Notes under the pieces: generated by a model | Told to the model about the DNA's origin: nothing | What the model saw: the letters and a program-made list of their open reading frames with translations, nothing else | The model's database searches: none | Assembly: GCA_963995525.1 (NCBI GenBank) | Contig: CAXEFP010000908.1 | Location: 124,001-188,000, forward strand | DNA: 64,000 nucleotides | Reading direction: 5' to 3' | Origin: Escarpia spicata | Taxonomy: Eukaryota > Annelida > Polychaeta > Sabellida > Siboglinidae | Program-made: the position numbers and the translations under genes | Shown here: piece after piece, positions 7,104 through 14,819 of the stretch | Position numbering within the stretch: position 1 is the stretch's first letter | How the letters are laid out: every line of letters starts with the position of its first letter

Positions 7104-8399
7104 ATGGCGTTCGTGCATCCGCAGTCGTGCGAGGGTTTGAAGAGCGAACTGGACCTATTCACGCCGCCGCTAACGCAGACGAGCGTCGAGAGCGGGCAGT
7201 GGATCGATCACCAGCCGCTGACGACGCTCGACGCCGGCGGCCCCATCGAGTTCCTCATCCCGGGCTCGGGCGACGAGTATACGGACCTGTCGAGCGTTAG
7301 ACTGTACGTGCGCGTGAAAATAACCCAAGGGGACGGTGCCGATATCGCGCACGACGCTAACGTGGCGCCGTCCAACAATTTCCTGCATTCCCTGTTCAGT
7401 CAAATCGACGTGGCGCTGAACGGCACGTTCGTGACGCCGTCGACCAATACGTATCCGTACCGGGCCTACCTCGAAACCCTGCTGAGTTACGGGAGCGATG
7501 CGAAAAAGACGCAGCTCACGAGCGGTCTGTGGTTCAAGGATACGGCCGGCTTCATGGATGCGACCGCGGGGGCTAACGGCGGGTACACCTCGCGGCGTCA
7601 CTATACGCGGGACGGTCACGAGGTGGAGCTGATGGGCCGCCTGCACGTCGACGTGTTCATGCAAGACCGGTACCTGCTGAGCGGCGTCGACATAAAGCTT
7701 CGAGCGGTGCGCGCGAAGGACGCCTTCACGCTTATGGGAGTGGCGGGGGACTGGAAAGCCGTCATACTGGAGACCTACCTACAAGTGCGAAAAGCTAAAG
7801 TGAACCCGGACGTCCAGCTCGGACACATCAAGGCGTTGATGATCGGCACGGCCAAGTACCCGCTACGGCGGGTCGACTGCAAGTCGTTCTCGATAGCGCA
7901 GGGGACGATGTCGCATACGCACGAGAACGTCTACCTGGGCACGATCCCGCGACGCGTGTTCCTGATGTTCGTCGACAACGACGCCTATAACGGGGACTAC
8001 ACTAAAAACCCGTACAACGCGAAGCACTACAACATAAACTTTCTCGCTCTCTACGTCGACGGACGTCAGGTGCCGAGCAAGCCGTTGCAGCCGGACTTCC
8101 CGAACGGTCATTACATCCGCAGCTACGCGAACCTCTTCGCGGCGACGGGAAAAGCGTACGAGGACGAGGGGTTCGATGTGACGCGCCACGACTACGGTAA
8201 CGGCTACGCCATCTTCGGCTTCGACCTATCGCCCGACTGCTGCGATGGCCCGCATTTCAACGTCGTGCGTAAGGGCGCCCTTCGTTTCGAGGTCCACTTC
8301 GCGGCGGCTCTCCCGCGCACGGTGAACGTCGTCGTGTACGGCGAGTTCGAGGCGGTGCTCGAGATCGACAAAAGCCGGAACGTCCTGTACGATCGCTAA
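7104..8399 (+). CDS. Major capsid protein, double jelly roll
   Basis: 431 aa, ATG start. The N-terminal part has SELDLFTPPLTQTSVESGQW and the GPIEFLIPGSGDEYTDLSS block typical of Polinton hexon-like proteins, then LHSLFSQIDVALNGTFV and YPYRAYLETLLSYG. The middle holds HVDVFMQDRYLLSGVDIKLR. The C-terminal jelly roll includes NFLALYVDGRQVPSKPLQPD and a closing VVVYGEFEAVLEIDKSRNV. The family forms pseudo-hexameric trimers that tile an icosahedral shell. Length is normal and the frame is intact. The protease gene begins one base after the stop codon, so the two genes are very tightly packed. Confidence 0.96.
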   Translation: MAFVHPQSCEGLKSELDLFTPPLTQTSVESGQWIDHQPLTTLDAGGPIEFLIPGSGDEYTDLSSVRLYVRVKITQGDGADIAHDANVAPSNNFLHSLFSQIDVALNGTFVTPSTNTYPYRAYLETLLSYGSDAKKTQLTSGLWFKDTAGFMDATAGANGGYTSRRHYTRDGHEVELMGRLHVDVFMQDRYLLSGVDIKLRAVRAKDAFTLMGVAGDWKAVILETYLQVRKAKVNPDVQLGHIKALMIGTAKYPLRRVDCKSFSIAQGTMSHTHENVYLGTIPRRVFLMFVDNDAYNGDYTKNPYNAKHYNINFLALYVDGRQVPSKPLQPDFPNGHYIRSYANLFAATGKAYEDEGFDVTRHDYGNGYAIFGFDLSPDCCDGPHFNVVRKGALRFEVHFAAALPRTVNVVVYGEFEAVLEIDKSRNVLYDR

Positions 8400-8400
8400 C

Positions 8401-8853
8401 ATGGACACTTTTCAGCTGCTACGTCGCCTACGCCTCGACCCGTTCACTAGACGCGTGGTTGTCGGCGTCGTGGCCAAAGACGCGCTACCGAAACGACGGC
8501 TCACCGATCTACCGGCGGCTTTCGTATGCAATACCGACGACGGCGGCGAACCGGGCGAACATTGGGTGGTCGTCTACGTGGACGTCGACGGGCGAGGCGA
8601 CTACTTCGACTCGTACGGTCTGCCACCGCAGCACGACGACTTCCGCGCCTTCCTGCGCCGCAACTGCGACGCGCGCTGGACGTACAACGACAAGCGACTG
8701 CAGAGCGTGGTCTCTAACGTATGCGGACAATATTGCGTCGCCTACCTGCTCTTACGATGCCGCGGTCTACCGCTAAAGGGGTTCCAGTACCTGTTCGGCG
8801 CCGATCGGGTGACTAACGACTGTCTCGTATTCGACTGGCTAAATCCACATTAG
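8401..8853 (+). CDS. Adenain-like (Ulp1/C5-type) maturation cysteine protease
   Basis: 150 aa, ATG start one base after the MCP stop. The catalytic pattern is His54 (GEHWVVVYVD), Asp70 (DYFDSYG), Gln101 (RLQSVV) and Cys108 (SNVCGQYC), with the seven-residue Gln-Cys spacing seen in adenain-type enzymes. In Polintons and adenoviruses this protease is thought to cleave capsid and core precursors during particle maturation. It is the last gene of the + block; an AATAAA follows at 8906 with a GT-rich element behind it. Length is short but complete for the family. No key residue is missing. Confidence 0.93.
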   Translation: MDTFQLLRRLRLDPFTRRVVVGVVAKDALPKRRLTDLPAAFVCNTDDGGEPGEHWVVVYVDVDGRGDYFDSYGLPPQHDDFRAFLRRNCDARWTYNDKRLQSVVSNVCGQYCVAYLLLRCRGLPLKGFQYLFGADRVTNDCLVFDWLNPH

Positions 8854-9093
8854 ACTCTTATTAACTACTAGTATCGCTTTCAAGCTTGTTACCGCTACTA
8901 CTACGAATAAAAGACGATGAAACGTATTGTAGGTGTTGCATTTGTTTTATTTCGTACCAGGACCCTACCTACCTACCTACCCTACCCCTAGAGACCCGGC
9001 CGCCGCCTACCCCTTAGAGGGGTAGGTAGTCCTTTAGGCCCTGTCCTCGCCTTAGAGGCGCCCCTTAGAGGGGTAGTTCCCCCGCCTCGCCTA
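8854..9093. terminator. Convergent poly(A) region with three hairpins
   Basis: A + strand AATAAA at 8906-8911 is followed by GT-rich DNA (GTATTGTAGGTGTTG). A - strand AATAAA lies at 8946-8951, about 145 bp past the PolB stop. Between them and PolB are a CCTA repeat (about 8963-8980) and three perfect short inverted repeats, all with the core CCTTAGAGG: 9006-9026 (9-bp arms, 3-nt loop), 9048-9060 and 9061-9073 (5-bp arms). It probably ends both the late + transcript(s) and the PolB transcript. No gene is seen. Confidence 0.7.
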
Positions 9094-12000
9094 CTACACG
9101 AGAATGGGCGCCGTGGTGATGCCGTCGTCGAGGACGCGACGCTTAGCGTAGAAATAGCTCAACGCCGCGCGCTCCTGAATGTACGTCAGCACGGACGATT
9201 CGCGCACCTGGAAGCCGCGGTTCGTGCCGCCGCGGCTCCGTCGATCGCGCAGCACGGCGAGGAAGACGTCCTTGTCGATGTCGTTCTGACGCTTATTCAA
9301 CCCCTTAGTGCTGTACTTGTCGCCGTCCCGACCGAAACAGTAGTACGTTTTATTACAGAGCGCGACGATTCCGCGCCCGGACCACTCCTCCTTGAAGAGC
9401 CCCGGGGTTCGCCTGTCGTACAGGCGTCGTCGAGCGCAACAGGGCGGCGGCGTGTCCCACGCTCGCCCGGCGAGTCGGCACTGCGCGTACGCGTCCGCGT
9501 GAACGTCGCAGCATTCGGCCGGGAACCAGTCGCCGCGATGGCGAAAGTAATGCTCGCGTTTAGCCTCCTCCACCAGGTCGTCGACGTTCCGGCCCGCGAG
9601 GGCTATGTACGCCGAGTCCGTATCCATGGCGCAGTACTGGAAGAGGGGTCTCGGGATGTAGAAGGCGATAAAATCGTAGTAAAACTCGAGCATCCGTAGC
9701 TTCGCGTACTGATAGACGAAGTAGCCTATCTGGTTTGGTAGTTTGTAGCGGACGATTCGCTTGTTCAGCGCCACCTCGTAGACGCTGCCGGGTACGACGA
9801 CGTCGAGCTGTCGGAAGCGGCGGTCGTTGACGAGCGTCGAGGCGCCGGTCGTCGTGCAGTATTTCGTGTCCCTGTGGAGATCGACGCGCGTAATAGTCTT
9901 CCCGTAAGAGCTGTTGCCCATTAGCTTAAAGGTGTCGGCGATGATGGTTTTGTCGGGGTCGGTGTCGCCCTCGCGTCGCGCCGCCGAGACCGTGTCGCCG
10001 AAGCGGCGGAAGCAGGCGACCGGGACGTACTCGACGATCTGGTACACGCGGTCGACGACGAGGCCGTGCTCCAGATACCACCGTAGTAGGGGCGTCGCGA
10101 GTAGAATCTTGCTGCCGAAAAAGCTACCCACGAGCGTCCGTTGAGGTCGCTTCAGGAGGTCGTGAGCTTCGGCGTAGCGACGCATGAACGGGCTGAGATC
10201 GTCGCGGCCGATGTTGGCGTTCTTGAACACCGGCTGCATCTCGGCGAAGACATCGCGCAGCGCGTCCGGGACGGCGATGTCGCACTCTACCAGCCCGAAG
10301 AGGGTACCGTCGCGTACGCCCTTCAGGATCGTCGACGTCGTAACGGCGGCGCCGGGGGCCGTCCAGCGACTCTCCTCGGGCGGCGCCGGCGGTCGCAGTT
10401 CGCGCCATTGGCACTCCCACATCTCGACGACGGTGACGAACCGGCGAAGGTAGGTGGTGACGGCGTTCGTCTCGGCGTAGAGGCGAGTCATCGACCGCCC
10501 GTTAACGTCGTTCATTTCGCGCCCCGTACACGGGCAGCCGTGAAAGAAACACCCCTGGAACTGGTACGCCGTTCGCGTCTCGCGACACCAGCCGTCGACC
10601 CGGTACTTGCCGACGCGGTGTTCGCGCCCGTTGAGCATGTGTCCTATGCGCACCCCCGTCCTTTCGGCCTCCCACGTTAGCCACTGCACGGCCATACGGC
10701 CGTAGCGGTGTACACGTTGCGGCCGAAAGCCGGTCTCCGCCCGCCGGCGCGTATACCACCCCGTCGGCATATCTTGGGTGATCGCCCATAGGTAGAGCCC
10801 GTTCGCGTCAAAGCCCACGATCGAGCGACACGGGTGGCCGCCGTGTAGAACGGTTACGTCGGCCTCGTGATAGCGCGCGAAGATGATCGAGGGACCGCCG
10901 ACGATCTGCGTCTGTATGAGCCGGTGCAGGTCCTTGTTCGATTCGTTGAAGAGTGTGAAGTGAATCGACAACGGGAGATCGTTGAACAGGTAGAGGAGCG
11001 TTAGACCCGGGACGCTGATGCCGTCCTTAAACATATCGATGCGGTGCTGCTGGTAGAAGGTGAACTGCTTGTCGACGGCCTCCAAAAACGGGACCACATC
11101 TCGGTTATTGTACCACACGAGGAAGTCCCTTAGCGTGGTCATCCCTTCGGCGCGCCATACCGCCGCGCAACCCTCGTACGCCTCGGCGGAGATCCCTTCG
11201 CATTTCAGGTGGCTGTAGAACGCCTCGCGCGGCGGTAGTTTGTCGTCGTCTAGTTTCCCCAACGCGTCGACGTACTCGTAGGGGAAGTAGCCCTTCGTTA
11301 CGCTGCAGCCGTAAGCCTTCAGAAACTTATCGTAGCTGAATCCCGGGGCCAGGTAGTTAGTGATGTCCAGGAACTTGAGCGTCTCCGTCGACAGGCACAT
11401 GAAATTGTTCTGCCGTTTAATCGCGAACGCCGTCGAGGTAGGCTGACCGACGATCAGGAAGAGGGGCGTGAGATACTTTTTGACTACGTTCAAATCGTAC
11501 TTGCCCGAGTTGAAGCCGAGGACGGGGAGTTGGCGTAGATGCGTCCACAGGCGTGTGGCGAGTGCGGTGTACGGGGTCTTGTTGTCGGTGTCGCCGGCGG
11601 CGACTCGCCATTCGGCGTCGAGCGTCTCGATCGCTTCGAAGACTCGGTCGTACGACGGTCGCAGAGCCGCGCACGCCGCTTCGCTCACGGCCTCTAGGGC
11701 GACGATCAGGCGCCGCGCGAGATCGTTCGAATCGCCGGTCGTAACGAAGCATTGCGCCGCCTCGTGACCGGGGACGTTCGAGGCGATACTCACGCTGAGT
11801 AGCTCGTGCCGGGCTATCCACCGGCACTTAGGGCTATCCGCCGGCAGGTCGCTATCGTCGAAGTAGCACTCAAAATCAAATGTCGCTCTGTACGGGTAGT
11901 AGCGGAGGTGGTCGGGTACGCAGATGCCCTCGTCGTCCAGCTGCTGAAACACGGACGGTGTCGGGCGGTAGACACCGCCGGGAAAGACGTGGCGAACGCC

Positions 12001-12891
12001 ACCCTCACACGTCGCTTCGTGCCGCCGTAGCGTAGAGGGCTTTCGCCACAACGAGTCACCGCACTTACTGCACAGGTACGATCGCGTATACCGCGAGACG
12101 TTGGGTATATACGAGTAGTGAGTGTCGTATAGATTGACGTTCATGGTAGTGGGGTATCGGTAGAGGGAACGACGGACCAATTCGGCTGTCGATCCGCCGT
12201 CGGTCGTCGTCGGATCTATCAGTCGATACACGACGACGTTGGTTTCGAAGCACGTCTCCACCCGGTCGAGCTCGTTCAGCGGCACGCCGGCGAAGGTGTA
12301 GGGACTCACCACCCCGTCGTTGTAGTCGGCGTAGAGCCGTAAGGCGGGGGTCGTCAAACGGATGGTGTTTACCATGGCGGTCGGGGCGGACAGTAGTCTT
12401 CTTCGGTGTAGGGCCAGGCACCGGAAGAGGCATAAATTATCGGTGTACGGCTTACCTCGACGGTCTTTCGCGAGCGCGATGATCGATCTGTTCGCGTACA
12501 GGTAGGCGGGTAGTTGAGCGTTCAGACACCCGATCGGGTGGTGGATGATGGCATTGAGGAAATAGGTAACATTTGTTACCAATTCGACGACCCACCCCGA
12601 GTCAGGCCGTTGCATTATCGCGTATTGCAGAACGTCGGGTTGTCGGACGGTCTCGAGGAAGCGGTCGAACGAGGCGGCGTCGGTAACTAGCATCGGGGCT
12701 TCGAGGAAGCGTCCGCAACAATTACAGGATGTATGATAATACCGGAAACGACCCGTCTCTTTGTGTCTTAACACAAACCCGAAACTTAAATTGATCTTGA
12801 ACGCTCGAGTTTGTTCCTCAAACATTTGTCTTAGTCGCGGTTCGAGAACGGACGTGTCCACGCAATGAGTCAGCTGGTGATTGTATCTCGA
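9094..12891 (-). CDS. Protein-primed family B DNA polymerase (pPolB)
   Basis: The frame is open from 12891 down to TAG 9094-9096. Numbering is from the GTG at 12861 (1255 aa); the first ATG is at 12825 (residue 13). A C2HC finger is at C264/C267/H281/C285. Exonuclease motifs: FDFECYF (D329, E331), LGFNSGKYDL (D456), YNNRDVV (D588). Polymerase motifs: A, GFDANGLYL (D685); B, KLMGNSSYG (979-988); C, AMDTDSAY (D1080, D1082). A cysteine-rich insert with YQFQGCFFHGCPC lies at 766-778. Protein-primed Pols copy linear DNA from a terminal protein. Immediately upstream, in the same frame, an ATG-started zinc-finger frame is separated by one TAG (12892-12894), so the true N-terminus is unclear: nonsense mutation, readthrough, or a small intron. 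Confidence 0.94.
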   Translation of the reverse strand, partial: SRYNHQLTHCVDTSVLEPRLRQMFEEQTRAFKINLSFGFVLRHKETGRFRYYHTSCNCCGRFLEAPMLVTDAASFDRFLETVRQPDVLQYAIMQRPDSGWVVELVTNVTYFLNAIIHHPIGCLNAQLPAYLYANRSIIALAKDRRGKPYTDNLCLFRCLALHRRRLLSAPTAMVNTIRLTTPALRLYADYNDGVVSPYTFAGVPLNELDRVETCFETNVVVYRLIDPTTTDGGSTAELVRRSLYRYPTTMNVNLYDTHYSYIPNVSRYTRSYLCSKCGDSLWRKPSTLRRHEATCEGGVRHVFPGGVYRPTPSVFQQLDDEGICVPDHLRYYPYRATFDFECYFDDSDLPADSPKCRWIARHELLSVSIASNVPGHEAAQCFVTTGDSNDLARRLIVALEAVSEAACAALRPSYDRVFEAIETLDAEWRVAAGDTDNKTPYTALATRLWTHLRQLPVLGFNSGKYDLNVVKKYLTPLFLIVGQPTSTAFAIKRQNNFMCLSTETLKFLDITNYLAPGFSYDKFLKAYGCSVTKGYFPYEYVDALGKLDDDKLPPREAFYSHLKCEGISAEAYEGCAAVWRAEGMTTLRDFLVWYNNRDVVPFLEAVDKQFTFYQQHRIDMFKDGISVPGLTLLYLFNDLPLSIHFTLFNESNKDLHRLIQTQIVGGPSIIFARYHEADVTVLHGGHPCRSIVGFDANGLYLWAITQDMPTGWYTRRRAETGFRPQRVHRYGRMAVQWLTWEAERTGVRIGHMLNGREHRVGKYRVDGWCRETRTAYQFQGCFFHGCPCTGREMNDVNGRSMTRLYAETNAVTTYLRRFVTVVEMWECQWRELRPPAPPEESRWTAPGAAVTTSTILKGVRDGTLFGLVECDIAVPDALRDVFAEMQPVFKNANIGRDDLSPFMRRYAEAHDLLKRPQRTLVGSFFGSKILLATPLLRWYLEHGLVVDRVYQIVEYVPVACFRRFGDTVSAARREGDTDPDKTIIADTFKLMGNSSYGKTITRVDLHRDTKYCTTTGASTLVNDRRFRQLDVVVPGSVYEVALNKRIVRYKLPNQIGYFVYQYAKLRMLEFYYDFIAFYIPRPLFQYCAMDTDSAYIALAGRNVDDLVEEAKREHYFRHRGDWFPAECCDVHADAYAQCRLAGRAWDTPPPCCARRRLYDRRTPGLFKEEWSGRGIVALCNKTYYCFGRDGDKYSTKGLNKRQNDIDKDVFLAVLRDRRSRGGTNRGFQVRESSVLTYIQERAALSYFYAKRRVLDDGITTAPILV

Positions 12892-13320
12892 CTAAAGAGG
12901 GCCCCGGAATATCGACGTTCGTATACTCGACCAGTGCTCTTGCACTGTACGCCGTAGACCGGCCGACCACCCCTCATCGTCCGCGTCATCATCATCATCG
13001 GGTTGTGGCGGTGGTGGTGGCGGTGGTGGTGGTGGTGGTGGTGGTGGTGGTACTACCTTTTTTTTCGTACCGCAGGTTTTCGAAACTCTCATATGATTCA
13101 ACAGAGAATGTCGATGAAGAAAATATTTACCGCATTTCGGGCAGGCGATATCGTCATCTCGATTTCCGTTAACGCAATTCTTTAAATGTCTTACTAGGAC
13201 CCTACGCCCGTTATACGTCTGATCACAATTCGGACATCGGTACTCCCGTGGTTTACTACTACACGTATGTCCCACCAAACTAACGACGTCTCGATTGCAT
13301 ACGGGACAACGAGTAGGCAT
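12892..13320 (-). CDS. C2HC zinc-finger module, in frame with PolB and split from it by TAG
   Basis: 142 aa from ATG 13320; upstream the frame opens only with TTG. Three fingers: C5/C8/H18/C20, C29/C32/H45/C49 and C60/C63/H76/C83, resembling the finger inside PolB. A run of about 16 prolines, an acidic stretch (DDDDDADDEG) and a basic tail follow. TAG at 12892-12894 ends it; PolB continues in the same frame. It may be the N-terminal part of PolB, broken here or joined by splicing, or a separate small DNA-binding protein. A TATATAG box 66 bp upstream of the ATG supports this start. The proline codons form a GGT microsatellite on the + strand (about 13008-13050). Confidence 0.65.
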   Translation of the reverse strand: MPTRCPVCNRDVVSLVGHTCSSKPREYRCPNCDQTYNGRRVLVRHLKNCVNGNRDDDIACPKCGKYFLHRHSLLNHMRVSKTCGTKKKVVPPPPPPPPPPPPPPPQPDDDDDADDEGWSAGLRRTVQEHWSSIRTSIFRGPL

Positions 13321-13890
13321 GTTTGTTGCAGCCGGAGCGACCAATAACAAACACGTTATTAGTTGAAAAGAAGCTCTACACGCCTCTATATACGGGTGGG
13401 TGGGGTGGTGGTGGTGATGATGACTGTTACCGCCGCCGCCGCCGCCGTCGCTAGGACTACTACTACTATTGATTACCGGGGTTGACCCTACGGCGATCTT
13501 TGCCCTAGTTACGGTGAGGCGAAACGGTGGAGCTAAAAATAAAGGGTCGCCTTCTACTATGTGTGTGTGTTGTGTTGCAGCCTTTATCACAGGCGAGTGT
13601 AAGTATAGGACGGGAGTGGTGATTTTCGTAATAGTAAACAACAAGAGTGTTTATACGTTTCAACGTTTTATTAAGCGTCGTACAACAAGCAAAACGTGCT
13701 TTATTAAGCACCGCATATTCGAATAAGCAGGCATATTTTCTATTAAAACGTTCTCCACAAACGTGTGTTATTAAGCGATATTCAGCACAAGTGTGCTTTA
13801 TTCTTCTTTTTCGGTTATATAAAATAAAGTTCTTGATCTAAGGTTGTATTAAGCAATTCTCGCCATTAAAGTTCATTTTTTAAGCACTGT
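13321..13890. other. Intergenic region with - strand poly(A) signals and TTATTAAGC repeats
   Basis: No gene is supported. On the - strand, AATAAA occurs at 13667-13672, 13700-13705 and 13797-13802, downstream of the PPxY gene. The motif TTATTAAGC recurs at 13668, 13701 and 13768, with a near copy at 13846 and a TTAAGC at 13880. Around 13698 it forms a 6-bp stem GTGCTT/AAGCAC with a four-base loop. The PolB-side promoter lies at 13386. Confidence 0.55.
13386..13392 (-). promoter_or_regulatory. TATA box for the zinc-finger/PolB transcript
   Basis: TATATAG on the - strand, 66 bp upstream of ATG 13320. This is a normal TATA-to-start distance for a short 5' leader. No other TATA element lies between it and the ATG. 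Confidence 0.5.
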
Positions 13891-14694
13891 TCAGAAATCA
13901 GCTCTTCCCAGTAGGTAGGCCGTTACCGCCGACTCCAGTCTCACGTAATCGGAGCGGCTGTGGAGCCAGTCGGTCTCAAGGAACCACGCGGTTACCCGGT
14001 GTACGAGACGAACTTCGGCTTGACGATCCGCGTGAAGCTCGTATCGGTCGTGAACGTTCAGGATCATACGCGTCAAACACGGTATTAACGATCGATCCGA
14101 GTAGTCGGTCAATACGGATTGGAAGAAGCGAGTGCATATACTGAACACATCCGTGAACAGTCGCCGATAGTGGCGGCTAGGGCGCCCGGCTCTGTACCCT
14201 TGTACATGTACAAAGGGGCACCCTTCGTTGGACTCGCATTCACCGCAGTAACGGCGTGCACGATCGAGTATGCTTTCCCCGATCACCTCGGCGAAATTGC
14301 TCATCAGCTCCCTCATCAAATCCGCATCCTGAGGTGGCGCGAAGCACGCTCGGGGCGGCCTGGACGATGGTAACTCGAGAAACGGTGACGCCGAGCCGGA
14401 CGATCCCTGTTGCGCGTTCGAGTCTCCCGATGATATTAGCACGGTCGATGCCGCCTCATCATCCGCCGGTCTGTCGATCGGGAGCGGGTATAGGCTCGTA
14501 TACGTAGGCGGCGGCGGTTCGCCACGAGTTTCCCCTGCTAGACTGGTATCGGTTGACCGAGGCGGCGGCGATGCTGTCGAGCTCGAATACGACGGCGGTG
14601 AGTCGCAAGCGACTAGCAGCGGTGGTTGATAGGTAGGCTCGACCAAGGGTGTCCACGGAGTGGTGGCGGCCTCGAGCAGGGCGAGGGATATCAT
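13891..14694 (-). CDS. PPxY-motif protein with C-terminal Cys/His domain, function unknown
   Basis: 267 aa from ATG 14694. The frame is open further upstream to 14796 without ATG; a TTG at 14745 would add 17 residues, and CTGTAG just before that stretch looks like a splice acceptor. The first 120 residues are Pro/Ser-rich and disordered, with PPSY (33-36) and PPTY (62-65), the motif bound by WW domains of Nedd4-type ubiquitin ligases. The C-terminal domain (about 124-267) is helical-looking and holds C150/C153/C159/H163 (RRYCGECESNEGCPFVH), a possible zinc knuckle. I do not recognise the family. PPxY in viral proteins often serves entry or budding, so a host-trafficking role is possible. It lies between the SSB-like and PolB genes on the same strand. 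Confidence 0.72.
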   Translation of the reverse strand: MISLALLEAATTPWTPLVEPTYQPPLLVACDSPPSYSSSTASPPPRSTDTSLAGETRGEPPPPTYTSLYPLPIDRPADDEAASTVLISSGDSNAQQGSSGSASPFLELPSSRPPRACFAPPQDADLMRELMSNFAEVIGESILDRARRYCGECESNEGCPFVHVQGYRAGRPSRHYRRLFTDVFSICTRFFQSVLTDYSDRSLIPCLTRMILNVHDRYELHADRQAEVRLVHRVTAWFLETDWLHSRSDYVRLESAVTAYLLGRADF

Positions 14695-14819
14695 CGGCGT
14701 GTCCGACGGTAGCAGATCGGCGGCGGCGGTGGGTAGGGCGCTCAAAGCATCGATGATTATAGAGTCGAGGGCCCGCGCCCGTGCCTCTTCGACGTCCTAC
14801 AGTACACAAAAACGAATCG

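Noticed and set aside
10141..10680. 179-aa + strand frame within PolB
   Set aside because: Antisense shadow of a clearly conserved polymerase region, with no motif of its own.
12825..12894. Classical readthrough context at the TAG before PolB
   Set aside because: The bases after TAG (TCG) do not match the known CTA or CARYYA readthrough contexts; mutation or splicing is more likely.
13321..13644. N-terminal extension of the zinc-finger frame up to 13644
   Set aside because: It opens only with TTG, contains low-complexity Gly and His runs, and the TATA box at 13386 lies inside it. ATG 13320 is the better start.
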